64,000 nt of DNA, taken from the NCBI GenBank assembly GCA_020061995.1, contig JAGUXE010000166.1, positions 1-64,000 of the forward strand, given 5' to 3'. Shown one piece after another: positions 8,523 through 17,578 of the stretch. The translations under genes and the position numbers were made by a program. Origin of the DNA: Ignavibacteriales bacterium (lineage in GTDB: Bacteria > Bacteroidota > Ignavibacteria > Ignavibacteriales > Ignavibacteriaceae). The notes under the pieces were generated by a model. The model ran no database searches. It had not been told where the DNA came from and saw nothing but the letters and a program-made list of their open reading frames with translations. Within the stretch, counting starts at the first letter, position 1. Each line of letters opens with the position of its first letter.

Positions 8523-9854
8523 CTATTCCGGTAAAACGGGTACACGTCCGATACTGTAATATGTGAATTTCAATTCTTTCATTTTCTCTTGTGAAAAAAT
8601 ATTTCGTCCGTCAAAAATTAAAGAGTTTTTTAATTCTTCTTTTAGTTGATTAAAATCGGGATTACGAAATTCATTCCATTCTGTTAATACTAAAAGAGCA
8701 TCAGCTTCTTTTAATGCATCATATTCATTTTCCGCATAACGAATTTTCCCCTTGAAATAATATTCTGAGGTTTCATGAGCGGCAGGATCATATGCGGCAA
8801 CGGTTGCGCCATGTTCAATTAACTTATTAATAATAATTATTGATGGAGCTTCACGCATATCGTCGGTATTTGGTTTGAACGCTAATCCCCAAACCGCAAA
8901 ATGTTTTCCTTTAATATTTCCGTTAAAATGATTTAGTACTTTATTAACAAGAACTTCTTTTTGTGCATGATTAACGGAATCAACTGTTGTGAGAATTTTT
9001 AATTCGGAATCATTATCTTTTGCAGTTTTCATCAAAGCAACAACATCTTTGGGGAAACAAGAACCTCCGTAGCCAATACCGGGGAATAAAAACCTTTTAC
9101 CTATTCTTGAATCCGTTCCCATTCCACGTCTAACTAAATCAACATTTGCTCCAACTTTTTCACAGAAGTTTGCAAGCTCATTCATATAAGTGATGCGCAT
9201 TGCAAGATAAGAATTTGCCGCATATTTGGTGACTTCAGAACTTGCAGTATTCATTTCGATTATCGGATTTCCTTGTCTTACGAATGGCTCGTACAAAGCT
9301 CTCATTATTTCAGCGGCTTTTGGACTATCAGTCCCGAACACAATTCTATCCGGCTTCATAAAATCTTCAACCGCAAAGCCTTCTCGCAAAAACTCGGGGT
9401 TTGAAACTATAGCAAAATTGGATACACCATGTTGTTTTACTTTTTCTTCAACCATTTGAGCGGTTCCGACAGGAACAGTGCTTTTATTAACGATTACTTT
9501 AAATTCACTAATTTTTTCTTCCTTTAAAATTTTTCCGATATCATCAGCAATTCCAAGAACGAAACGCAAATCAGCAGCTCCATCACCACCTTGCGGTGTT
9601 GGAAGACAAAGAAAAATGACATCCGTATTTTTTACAGCAAACTTGAGATCATCAGTAAATTCAAGTCGTTTTTTTGCGATGTTGCGATAAAAAATTATAT
9701 CTAATCCGGGTTCATAAATTGTAACTTCAGCATTTTGAAGTTTAGCTAATTTTTCAGGATTATTATCGACGCAAATAACTTGATTTCCCATTTCGGCGAA
9801 GCATGTTCCGGAGACCAACCCAACATATCCGCTTCCGATTACACTTATTTTCAT
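8523..9854 (-). CDS. ugd: UDP-glucose 6-dehydrogenase
   Basis: This 443-residue enzyme oxidises UDP-glucose to UDP-glucuronate with two NAD+ and supplies a precursor for acidic surface polysaccharides. Visible features are the N-terminal NAD site ISVIGSGYVGLVSG, the FLCLPTP strand, the NPEFLREG substrate loop, and the catalytic cysteine in GYGGSCFPKDVVAL (near residue 265). The C-terminal UDP-binding domain starts at WGLAFKPNTDDMREAPS. Length fits the family. It appears monocistronic, with a terminator 25 bases after its stop. A GDP-mannose dehydrogenase is the nearest alternative, but the motifs fit UDP-glucose dehydrogenase better. Confidence 0.93.
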   Translation of the reverse strand: MKISVIGSGYVGLVSGTCFAEMGNQVICVDNNPEKLAKLQNAEVTIYEPGLDIIFYRNIAKKRLEFTDDLKFAVKNTDVIFLCLPTPQGGDGAADLRFVLGIADDIGKILKEEKISEFKVIVNKSTVPVGTAQMVEEKVKQHGVSNFAIVSNPEFLREGFAVEDFMKPDRIVFGTDSPKAAEIMRALYEPFVRQGNPIIEMNTASSEVTKYAANSYLAMRITYMNELANFCEKVGANVDLVRRGMGTDSRIGKRFLFPGIGYGGSCFPKDVVALMKTAKDNDSELKILTTVDSVNHAQKEVLVNKVLNHFNGNIKGKHFAVWGLAFKPNTDDMREAPSIIIINKLIEHGATVAAYDPAAHETSEYYFKGKIRYAENEYDALKEADALLVLTEWNEFRNPDFNQLKEELKNSLIFDGRNIFSQEKMKELKFTYYSIGRVPVLPE

Positions 9855-10041
9855 ATTTATTTTCCTATAAAAGAATGTTTCAAAATTTAGCTTTTAAATA
9901 TAGGAAAGGAGAGGAATGTAAACCAACCCAAATGATGAGATATAAACTGTTTAATTTCAACTGAGAGAGATGTTTTTCTTCTCAATCTAGTGTTATCTAA
10001 AAATATTTTTAAACTTTTTTCTTTTTGATGCTGCTTCTCAA

Positions 10042-10049
10042 TAAATTTG
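10042..10049 (+). promoter_or_regulatory. Possible -7 promoter element before the methyltransferase gene
   Basis: TAAATTTG matches the Bacteroidota -7 pattern TAnnTTTG and lies 39 bases before the ATG at 10089. No TTG is found at the expected distance upstream, only a T-rich run, so support is weak. Confidence 0.25.
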
Positions 10050-10088
10050 TATAAAATTTAAGAAAGAATAATAAGAGAGTCTTTATAA

Positions 10089-10640
10089 ATGAAACTTAAT
10101 TTAGGATGCGGAAAAGATATAAAACCCGGTTATGTGAATCTTGATATTGTCGATTATGGCGGAAACGACATTCACGATATTAATAGTTTTCCATATCCTT
10201 ATCCCGAAAACCACTTTGATGAAATTTTTTGCTCACACATACTTGAGCATCTTGATAGTTTTCACAAGACTGTAACGGAGTTGTACCGTATTTCAAAACC
10301 AAATGGAACAATAATCGTTTACGCCCCTTTCTTTCTTAATACAAAGTATTTCGGTGAGCCTGATCATAAAATTCCATTTTCAATTAGAACTTTTGATAAC
10401 TATGAATATATAGGGAATAGAAAGTTGAAATTTTATGAAAAATGGAAATTGAATCATCGAACTAATTACGAGGGGAAAGCGCAATTTGAAGTTATCGAGA
10501 AGAAATTTATTACTTCCCACTTTTCTGTTTTAAAATGGATGGATTTAATAGTCAACATTGAACCTGTAATGTATGAAAGATTTTTTGCAGGAATTTTTTC
10601 ACCTGAAGAAGTTTATTTTAAATTACGTGTTGTGAAATAG
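10089..10640 (+). CDS. Class I SAM-dependent methyltransferase
   Basis: This 183-residue protein begins directly with motif I (MKLNLGCGKDIKPGYVNLDI). It continues with the acidic strand end and the post-motif FDEIFCSHILEHLDSF, then a motif III-like RISKPNGTIIVYAPFF, which is the Methyltransf_11/SAM-binding Rossmann pattern. The acceptor cannot be read from the sequence. Short stand-alone proteins of this type are common in polysaccharide regions, and ugd is its divergent neighbour, so methylation of a glycan is plausible but unproven. It is a single gene that converges on the DUF423 gene. Confidence 0.82.
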   Translation: MKLNLGCGKDIKPGYVNLDIVDYGGNDIHDINSFPYPYPENHFDEIFCSHILEHLDSFHKTVTELYRISKPNGTIIVYAPFFLNTKYFGEPDHKIPFSIRTFDNYEYIGNRKLKFYEKWKLNHRTNYEGKAQFEVIEKKFITSHFSVLKWMDLIVNIEPVMYERFFAGIFSPEEVYFKLRVVK

Positions 10641-10661
10641 ATATTCGTCTCAAAATTGTAA

Positions 10662-10679
10662 CTCGACATTTATGTCGAG
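10662..10679. terminator. Palindromic hairpin between convergent genes
   Basis: CTCGACAT (10662-10669) and ATGTCGAG (10672-10679) form a perfect inverted repeat with a TT centre, in the 89-bp gap between the convergent methyltransferase and DUF423 genes. There is no clear T-run on either side, so it may be a weak bidirectional terminator or only a mRNA 3'-end structure. Confidence 0.35.
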
Positions 10680-10729
10680 AAACATCTCGCAAGTGTAAAA
10701 GATTAATTTTGTGTCTACTGTTTATGAGG

Positions 10730-11113
10730 TCAGGGTTGAGATAGTTCATCTTTCTCCTTCGCTCCAAAATAAATAATCATTCCCCACCCGATTAAAAAGA
10801 AAATTCCACCTATCGGTGTAAGTATAGTAAGAAATTTTAATCCTGTTAAGGCATAGATATAAAGGGAAAACGAAAAAAGTATAATTCCCATTAGAAAAAA
10901 TGGAATTGATTTTAGAGCTAATTTGAAATTCGATAAAGCAATCGCTAATATGACTACAGAATGGATCAGATGATACAAAACTCCGGTTTTATAAATTTCC
11001 TGCATATGTTCATTAACTAAAGACTTCAATCCGTGACCGCCAAACGCTCCGATTGCAACCCCAAGAAAACCAATTAATCCGCTAATCATAATCCAATGGC
11101 TCTTCTTTTTCAT
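10730..11113 (-). CDS. DUF423 (YgdD/TMEM256-like) membrane protein
   Basis: The 127-residue product has four membrane segments and the family core GFLGVAIGAFGGHGL near its N-terminus, followed by LYHLIHSVVILAIAL and the closing LTPIGGIFFLIGWGMIIYFG. This identifies DUF423, a small inner-membrane family of unknown function. I chose the ATG at 11113, because GGAG lies eight bases upstream and the following MKKKSHWIMISGLIGF is typical. An in-frame start at 11152 would add a 13-residue polar extension. It is monocistronic. Confidence 0.88.
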   Translation of the reverse strand: MKKKSHWIMISGLIGFLGVAIGAFGGHGLKSLVNEHMQEIYKTGVLYHLIHSVVILAIALSNFKLALKSIPFFLMGIILFSFSLYIYALTGLKFLTILTPIGGIFFLIGWGMIIYFGAKEKDELSQP

Positions 11114-11233
11114 AAATCTCCTATAGTAAAATATTGTATCATTAAAACTCAACCGATAATCCTCTTTCCCTTGAATCGAAAAGAAATAAAATCGTATCTT
11201 TATACGTCAAAATAAAAATAAAAGGAATAAAGA

Positions 11234-11575
11234 ATGGTAAAAAAAATGTTTGTGCCGGTTATGCTAATCGTAGTAATAGCAGTTATTTATCTAACATATT
11301 TTTCACAAAAAGAAGGTTTAGGATCATTTTCCGATTTTGATACTAACAATAACGCAAATAAAGATATTAGGGTTGAAATTGTTTCAGAACGCGGAATAAA
11401 AAAGGATGAAGTAAATGGAGTTACGGTTTTTTATGGACGCGATAAGAACGGTACTGAGGTCTTAATTCAAGCACCACTTATGCTTCCCCCTTCATTCGAA
11501 ATGAATACAGTTGTAACTTTGAGAGGGCATCTTCACAAAGAGTACTTTCATGCTGCCGAAGTTATGGTGAAATAG
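11234..11575 (+). CDS. Membrane-anchored OB-fold-like protein resembling CcmE without its haem motif
   Basis: This 113-residue protein has an N-terminal membrane anchor (about residues 5-22, FVPVMLIVVIAVIYLTYF) and a small periplasmic beta domain. The C-terminal pattern GVTVFYGRDKNG, LPPSFEMNTVVTLRG and EYFHAAEVMVK resembles the OB-fold end of the cytochrome c haem chaperone CcmE. The protein stops at the point where CcmE carries its haem-binding HxxxY tail. No other ccm gene is nearby. It may be a degenerate or repurposed CcmE, or an unrelated OB-fold protein. AAAGGAA precedes the ATG. It lies 27 bp upstream of uvrB and may be co-transcribed. Confidence 0.55.
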   Translation: MVKKMFVPVMLIVVIAVIYLTYFSQKEGLGSFSDFDTNNNANKDIRVEIVSERGIKKDEVNGVTVFYGRDKNGTEVLIQAPLMLPPSFEMNTVVTLRGHLHKEYFHAAEVMVK

Positions 11576-11602
11576 AATACAAATTTTCAGGATAAAAAGT
11601 TT

Positions 11603-13618
11603 TTGGGACAATTCAAACTTGTATCTAATTATCAACCATCCGGAGATCAACCGGAAGCCATCAAGCAACTTATTGAAGGGCTTGAGCGGGGTGATAAATT
11701 TCAAACTCTTCTCGGTGTAACCGGAAGTGGTAAAACGTTTACTATTTCTAACGTAATAGAAAAAATAAATAAACCGACTCTTATAATTTCCCATAACAAA
11801 ACTCTTGCGGCTCAACTGTATTCGGAATTTAAATCGTTCTTTCCGGAGAATGCGGTTGAGTTTTTTATAAGTTATTATGATTATTATCAACCGGAAGCTT
11901 ATGTCGTTTCGAGTGATCTTTTTATTGAAAAAGATTTTGCCGTAAATGATGAAATCGACCGATTGCGTCTAAAAGCAACAACAGCACTAGTTGAAGGAAG
12001 AAGCGATGTCATTATAGTTGCAAGTGTGAGTTGTATTTACGGTATTGGCGCACCTCAAGAGTATATCAACCAAATATTGTTTTTAAAAAAAGGGAAAATC
12101 TTCCCAAAGAAAAAATTGCTTCGAAAACTTACTGATATCTATTATGTAAGAAATGATGTAGAGCTTACAAGAGGCAACTTCCGCGCTCGCGGTGATGTTG
12201 TTGATATAATTCCAGCCTATCAATATGAAGAAGCAATTCGTGTTCAGTATTTTGATGATGAAATAGAAAAGCTTTCTATTATAGATGCAATAACGGGTGA
12301 AACATTAAAAGAGATAGACTCAACCGCAGTTTATCCGGCTAAGTATTATGTCTCTGACCGTGAGAGTTTGCAACGGGCAATTAAGACAATTGAAAAAGAG
12401 CTGGAAGAAAGATTAGATTTTTTCAGAACACAAGAAAAATATATTGAAGCACAACGAATTGAACAACGAACAAAATTCGACATCGAGATGATGAAGGAAG
12501 TCGGTTATTGTTCCGGTATTGAAAACTATTCACGCCACATAGACCAACGTCCACCGGGTTCAAGACCTTATTGTCTATTCGATTATTTCCCGAAAGATTT
12601 TTTGCTTATTGTTGATGAATCTCACGTTAGTGTTCCCCAGATTAGAGGAATGTATAACGGAGACCGAGCAAGAAAGACAACGCTCGTCGATTATGGTTTC
12701 AGGCTTCCCTCAGCACTTGATAACAGACCAATGACATTTAACGAATTTGAATCGATGTTAAATCAGACAATTTTTGTAAGTGCAACTCCTGCTGACTTTG
12801 AACTTTCACGGAGTGAAGGGATTTATGTTGAGCAAATTATTCGTCCCACCGGGTTGCTTGATCCACAAATCGAAGTTCGCCCAATAAAGGGGCAAATAGA
12901 TGATTTACTCGGCGAAATACAAATCCGAATTGAAAAAAAAGAACGCATTCTTGTTACAACTCTTACAAAAAAAATGGCTGAAGATTTAGCTGATTATCTT
13001 GATAAACTCAACATCAGAGTTCGGTATATTCATAGCGATATTGATGCTCTAGAAAGAGTGGAAATTTTGCGTGATTTAAGGCTTGGAGATTTTGATGTTC
13101 TTGTAGGTGTAAATCTTTTACGAGAAGGACTTGATTTACCGGAAGTATCTCTTGTTGCAATTATTGATGCTGACAAAGAAGGGTTTTTGCGTAGCGAACG
13201 TTCATTAATGCAAACCGCAGGAAGAACAGCACGCAATCAAAACGGCTTGGTTATTATGTACGCAGATAAAATAACCGAGTCGATGAGAAAGACGATTGAT
13301 GAAACAAAGAGAAGAAGAATTCTTCAAATAGAGTATAATAAGGCAAATAATATTTCTCCCACAACAATTCACAAAAGTATTGAAGAGATTCTCTCTTCAA
13401 CTTCAATAGCTGATGTTCGTAAAAAAGATATCGGGACAATTGATGCATCTTTTTCAAAAGTTGCTGAACCGGTAATTAAATATATGAGTCAGGAACAGCG
13501 GGCAGATTTGATAAATCAACTTACCGAAGAGATGTACAAAGCGGCAAAAGATTTAGAATTCGAAAGAGCGGCTTCGTTGAGAGATGAAATAGAAAGATTA
13601 AAAAAACACTTAAAGTAA
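11603..13618 (+). CDS. uvrB: Excinuclease ABC subunit UvrB
   Basis: UvrB is the damage-verification helicase of nucleotide excision repair, loaded by UvrA and cut-competent with UvrC. The 671 residues show [17 protein letters not shown] at the start, Walker [10 protein letters not shown], the damage-probing beta-hairpin region [13 protein letters not shown], the DESHV Walker B, helicase motifs V/VI ([21 protein letters not shown]) and a C-terminal UVR domain ([20 protein letters not shown]). The start is a TTG at 11603, since an in-frame TAG lies just upstream (11573) and AGGA sits about ten bases before the TTG. No uvrA or uvrC is present here. Confidence 0.97.
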   Translation: MGQFKLVSNYQPSGDQPEAIKQLIEGLERGDKFQTLLGVTGSGKTFTISNVIEKINKPTLIISHNKTLAAQLYSEFKSFFPENAVEFFISYYDYYQPEAYVVSSDLFIEKDFAVNDEIDRLRLKATTALVEGRSDVIIVASVSCIYGIGAPQEYINQILFLKKGKIFPKKKLLRKLTDIYYVRNDVELTRGNFRARGDVVDIIPAYQYEEAIRVQYFDDEIEKLSIIDAITGETLKEIDSTAVYPAKYYVSDRESLQRAIKTIEKELEERLDFFRTQEKYIEAQRIEQRTKFDIEMMKEVGYCSGIENYSRHIDQRPPGSRPYCLFDYFPKDFLLIVDESHVSVPQIRGMYNGDRARKTTLVDYGFRLPSALDNRPMTFNEFESMLNQTIFVSATPADFELSRSEGIYVEQIIRPTGLLDPQIEVRPIKGQIDDLLGEIQIRIEKKERILVTTLTKKMAEDLADYLDKLNIRVRYIHSDIDALERVEILRDLRLGDFDVLVGVNLLREGLDLPEVSLVAIIDADKEGFLRSERSLMQTAGRTARNQNGLVIMYADKITESMRKTIDETKRRRILQIEYNKANNISPTTIHKSIEEILSSTSIADVRKKDIGTIDASFSKVAEPVIKYMSQEQRADLINQLTEEMYKAAKDLEFERAASLRDEIERLKKHLK

Positions 13619-13663
13619 AACCTGATAGAAAATGTGTGTAGGTATAAACAGAATTTAACTCAT

Positions 13664-14050
13664 TCAGTCTTTACTTTCAGCGTCGTCAAGTGCTTGATTT
13701 ATCAGGGCAAGAATATCTTTTTTAAAAAATGGTTTTGATAAGTAATGCGTACATCCTTTTTGAAGGAATTCACGTTTGTCAGATTCCATAGCATATGCTG
13801 TAATTGCAATAATGGGAGTGTTTCTATACCTTTCTTGGTTTTTTATATGTTGTGCAACCTCTAATCCGTTTAACCCTCTACCAAGATTAATATCCATCAG
13901 GAAAGCACTATATGTAGATTCATCAGCAAGCTCTATTGCAGTTTGTCCATTATCTGCGTGGTCAACATCAAAAACTGATGAAAGGAAGACTTTAATGACA
14001 CCCGAGTTAAGTTGATCATCTTCGACCAATAATATTCTTTTCTTATCCAT
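13664..14050 (-). CDS. Single-domain response regulator (CheY-like)
   Basis: The 128-residue protein is one receiver domain: acidic pocket LLVEDDQ, phosphoacceptor Asp in FLMDINLGRGLNGLEVA (about residue 54), conserved Thr in IIAITAYAMES and Lys in YLSKPFF. There is no output domain, so it probably acts by protein contact or as a phosphorelay intermediate. It converges on uvrB and is not next to a kinase gene, so its partner is unknown. Confidence 0.92.
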   Translation of the reverse strand: MDKKRILLVEDDQLNSGVIKVFLSSVFDVDHADNGQTAIELADESTYSAFLMDINLGRGLNGLEVAQHIKNQERYRNTPIIAITAYAMESDKREFLQKGCTHYLSKPFFKKDILALINQALDDAESKD

Positions 14051-14272
14051 AAAAAAAATTAACAGTTCTTTATCTTTTAATTAATCAAAAGTTGTTGACT
14101 AATAATAGCGGCAATTTTATTTTCAATGAACCACCCCAAGCACAACTTTTGTCAAAAACATATTTATTTAACATCTTAATATATTTTTTTGCCGAAGTTA
14201 ATCCTAATCACAGTTGCTCATTTTTTTATCATTTTGGGTTAAAATTTATGAGAGGCAAAGAAATCGTTTTCA

Positions 14273-14971
14273 TTACAAATTAATTTGTTGAACCAACCAC
14301 AAACCTAAACTTTTATCGGAATAAGTTCCATTTCCCTCCATACAGTTTTCATTAATTACGGTGAGTGGTTTTGGAAAATTAAATGGTGTTTTTTCAAGAT
14401 TGATTATTCGCCAATCCCCTGTAACAATGTCTTCATTCTCATTACAACTAGTGAAAGTTGTAGTTAAGAGATATTTAATCCCACTTCGCTTAATATTCCG
14501 AATTGAATTAATTAAATCATCGTTAGAAAGATGGACAAGACAGTCACGGCAAAAAATCAAATCGACAAAAGGAAGGTTATCGGAAATAAGATTAATAACT
14601 TCAAATTTTCTATTATCGTTCTGGTACAAAGAGACATTCTTTTCGATTATTTCTTTAACAATATCACCGCCATAATATTTATCTACTCCGAGGTCAACAT
14701 TTTTTAACCAATAAAAATCACCGCATGGTAAATCAAGTAGGGTTTTGATTGAGTAATTTTTGAACAAATTTGGAAGAGCATCTTTAATGGTTATTGTTTG
14801 GATATCATTAGAGCCATTTCCTGAGGCTGAAACATCATCTTTCCAATGATTAGTTTGATAAATCATTTTAAAGGACTCCACGGGAGAGTACGATTTATTG
14901 TTAAGCTTTTCTTTTTTGAAGAAGGATGTGTCAAATGGAAGATCAGCCCGTTTAGTTGACTCGTTATTCAT
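14273..14971 (-). CDS. Class I SAM-dependent methyltransferase
   Basis: The 232-residue protein has an N-terminal region with NHWKDDVSASGNGSN, a SAM-binding motif I in KTLLDLPCGDFYWLKN, a motif II-like YYGGDIVKEII, and FVDLIFCRDCLVHLSNDD in the acceptor region. This layout is seen in small methyltransferases of polysaccharide and O-antigen loci. It is not part of an obvious operon. The acceptor is unknown. The 222 bp between it and the preceding receiver gene are AT-rich, and I see no gene there. Confidence 0.78.
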   Translation of the reverse strand: MNNESTKRADLPFDTSFFKKEKLNNKSYSPVESFKMIYQTNHWKDDVSASGNGSNDIQTITIKDALPNLFKNYSIKTLLDLPCGDFYWLKNVDLGVDKYYGGDIVKEIIEKNVSLYQNDNRKFEVINLISDNLPFVDLIFCRDCLVHLSNDDLINSIRNIKRSGIKYLLTTTFTSCNENEDIVTGDWRIINLEKTPFNFPKPLTVINENCMEGNGTYSDKSLGLWLVQQINL

Positions 14972-15087
14972 AAAACATATTTTCTTAAATTGATTTTACT
15001 ATATTATCTTACCAATGAAACTCCCGAAGAGAAATCAATGTTTACTTTAAAAATAGGAATAAACGAATTAAATATCTTCTTTACATA

Positions 15088-17475
15088 TTGCTTTTTGCAA
15101 ACATAGTATTGTTTTCTGCCAATGGTACAATCAAAGGAAAAATAACTGATTCAGAAACATCATTGCCGTTATCTTTTGTTAATGTTTTTATAACCGCAAC
15201 AACGGTTGGAACAACAACTGATACGGAAGGTAATTACATTTTAAAAATCCCTCTCGGTCAATCCGAGATAAATTTTTCAATGATTGGTTATAAAACCCAA
15301 AAGGAAACAATAATCTTAACCGATAAAGAAATAGTTCTTAATATCTCTCTTGAACCTGCATTTTACGAAATTCCGGAGGTGGTTGTTACAGGAGACGACC
15401 CAGGAGTGTTAATAATGAGACGAATGATAGAACGCAAAATGGAACAAAAAACAAATCTTGAGACATACACCTATAAACTGTACACAAAATTTTTTGTAAG
15501 TACGGATACGGTTACGGCGGGAAGATCAACAAATGATGGTGATACTACTATTTTTTCCATCTTCGAATCCTATTCAGAAGGATATTTTAAAAAAGAGGAT
15601 AAATATTTCAATAAAATTATTCAGCGACGTCAGAGTGTAAATGTCCCGCCACAAGCGAACTTTGTTACATTTGGGACAAACATTAACGCATTCGATGATT
15701 ACATCACCGTTATTAATGAGGAGATTGCTACTCCTTTTCACCCTAAAGCCATTGATTATTATGACTTCAAATTAGAAAAGTGGATTTCTCCTGATAGCAT
15801 CACTAACATTGCGGTTATTAAAATTACACCCAAAACCATTCTGCGGAAATTGTTTTACGGTTACGTTTATATTGATGGACTTAAATTAGTTCCTTTTGAA
15901 ATATCACTAACTCCATCAGAGGCGGTAAAGTTGCCATTCAACGCATCTCTATCATACAGGCAATACTTTGCTGATAATGAGAACTTCATAGTTCCCACAA
16001 ATCTTCAAATTAAATCTAATATCCCGATTGATATTTATTGGTTATTTGATGCACGATTGGATGTACAAATTAATAATGTCGCTTATGATTATAAGTTTAA
16101 TATTCCCATTGATAATAAAATATTTGAACAACGAAGAGTAGAAGCCGATAAATCAGCAGATATAATTGATCCTTTGTTTTGGGACAATAATGCGATTCTT
16201 CCTTTAACCGATAAAGAGGCAAAGGCATACAACGAAATAAAAGAAGCACGTGAAAATCCCGATTCAATTTTTCAATCTTCTTTTGTTGACAGATATATTG
16301 GTCCTGTTACTCGTGAGATTGCAAAACTTGACCGTTCTCCATTTACCGGTTTTGATGATTTCTTCCGATACAATAGGGTTGAAGGGGCATACATTGGTGG
16401 AGGATTAATAATTTACGATAATGATAACTTTCGTTCGCATATCAAAACGGGATATGCTCTTGCTGATAAAAAAGTAAAGGGGGAAATATTTATTGAATAT
16501 TATTTGGATAAATTTAAAAAGCTAGCGGTAAATTTTAATCTTTATAATCGTTTAAATAGACGCGATGACCCATCATTTTTCGGAGAAAGATCCATTACGC
16601 TTTTGTCACTTCTTTTTAAAAATGATTATGGAGACTATTATTATTCTTCCGGTTATAATTTAGAGTTTAAAGCCGGATTTGGACAACTTAGATTTATTAG
16701 GAAGCAAATCTTTGAAAGACCTTATGTAATTAAATTGGGGCTTAGAGATGAAACTCATTTGACAGCTTTTGTAAATAGTGACTTTGCTCTATTCGGCAGA
16801 AGAAAATCTTTTCGTGAAAATCCATATTCAGTCAATGGACGACTTCGTTCATTATATACGGAAATAAACTTTGACTACTCTCCCTTAAGGAGAATGTCGG
16901 ATTTCGGTTTTCAAATAGGTTATGAATATTCATCAAAAAGATATTTAAAGAGCGATTTTGATTTCAGCAATATTAAATCAATTGTTAGTTTAAGAACATC
17001 AACCCTTCCTTTGTGGACTCTTGATATGCGACTGGCAGCGGGAAAATCATTCGGAAAACTTCCTCCGCAAAGGTATTTCAGTGTTGAGTCATCTGCTTCA
17101 TCCATAGCACAAAAGGGAGCGTTCAGAGGTGTTAAGTTAAAAGAGTTCTATGGTGAGGACTATGCAACTTTATTTATTGAACATAATTTTGGAGAAGTAA
17201 TTCCCGGAATATTTAGGATTCCCAATGTTGCATCCTTCGGAGTAGAGTTTATCATCAATGGAAATATAGGTTATACTAAATTTAGGGATATAAATAATGT
17301 TAAAGCATTAAACCCAAATCTTTCTAGTACTACAGAAACTATTGAACAATATTATTACGAAGCTGGAATTGCCATTAACCGTTTCCTTCTTTTTTTTCGT
17401 TTTGATCTTTCTGCCCGCCTCTCGCAAGTCTCCACTCCGGAATATCGGTTTACTTTTTCGATAGCAACAAATTAA
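15088..17475 (+). CDS. DUF5686 / carboxypeptidase-regulatory-like outer-membrane protein (5' end apparently frameshifted)
   Basis: This 795-residue frame has an N-terminal CarboxypepD_reg-like beta-sandwich (GTIKGKITDSETSLPLSFVN, then TTDTEGNYILKIPLG), a linker with PEVVVTGDDPGVLIMRRMI and a long C-terminal beta-barrel-rich DUF5686 part ending STPEYRFTFSIATN. It is an outer-membrane protein of unknown function common in Bacteroidota. The frame has no ATG at its start: TTG at 15088 cuts into the hydrophobic signal segment. In-frame codons upstream encode NRNKRIKYLLYILLF, a good signal peptide, but the nearest ATG (15038) is in another frame. One additional A in the A5 run at 15049-15053 would join them. 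The true start is therefore probably about 15038, or the gene is disrupted. Confidence 0.85.
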   Translation: MLFANIVLFSANGTIKGKITDSETSLPLSFVNVFITATTVGTTTDTEGNYILKIPLGQSEINFSMIGYKTQKETIILTDKEIVLNISLEPAFYEIPEVVVTGDDPGVLIMRRMIERKMEQKTNLETYTYKLYTKFFVSTDTVTAGRSTNDGDTTIFSIFESYSEGYFKKEDKYFNKIIQRRQSVNVPPQANFVTFGTNINAFDDYITVINEEIATPFHPKAIDYYDFKLEKWISPDSITNIAVIKITPKTILRKLFYGYVYIDGLKLVPFEISLTPSEAVKLPFNASLSYRQYFADNENFIVPTNLQIKSNIPIDIYWLFDARLDVQINNVAYDYKFNIPIDNKIFEQRRVEADKSADIIDPLFWDNNAILPLTDKEAKAYNEIKEARENPDSIFQSSFVDRYIGPVTREIAKLDRSPFTGFDDFFRYNRVEGAYIGGGLIIYDNDNFRSHIKTGYALADKKVKGEIFIEYYLDKFKKLAVNFNLYNRLNRRDDPSFFGERSITLLSLLFKNDYGDYYYSSGYNLEFKAGFGQLRFIRKQIFERPYVIKLGLRDETHLTAFVNSDFALFGRRKSFRENPYSVNGRLRSLYTEINFDYSPLRRMSDFGFQIGYEYSSKRYLKSDFDFSNIKSIVSLRTSTLPLWTLDMRLAAGKSFGKLPPQRYFSVESSASSIAQKGAFRGVKLKEFYGEDYATLFIEHNFGEVIPGIFRIPNVASFGVEFIINGNIGYTKFRDINNVKALNPNLSSTTETIEQYYYEAGIAINRFLLFFRFDLSARLSQVSTPEYRFTFSIATN

Positions 17476-17516
17476 AATACTTCCTATTACTACCACCAAA
17501 TAACCAAATAAAAGAT

Positions 17517-17545
17517 TTGACATAATGAATGGTTTTGCATAAAAT
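17517..17545 (+). promoter_or_regulatory. Putative promoter of the Asp-box T9SS protein gene
   Basis: TTGACA (17517-17522) is separated by 17 bases from TAAAAT (17540-17545), and the sequence continues to TAAAATTG, close to the Bacteroidota -7 box. The ATG at 17579 is preceded by GGAGG (17569-17573). Both elements are close to consensus, making this one of the better promoter candidates in the window. Confidence 0.5.
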
Positions 17546-17578
17546 TGACAACACGAAAAAAATAAAACGGAGGCGTTT

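Noticed and set aside
14092..14283. A 63-codon plus-strand frame between two minus-strand genes
   Set aside because: It is low-complexity, lacks a ribosome-binding site and resembles no family; it is probably chance in AT-rich DNA.
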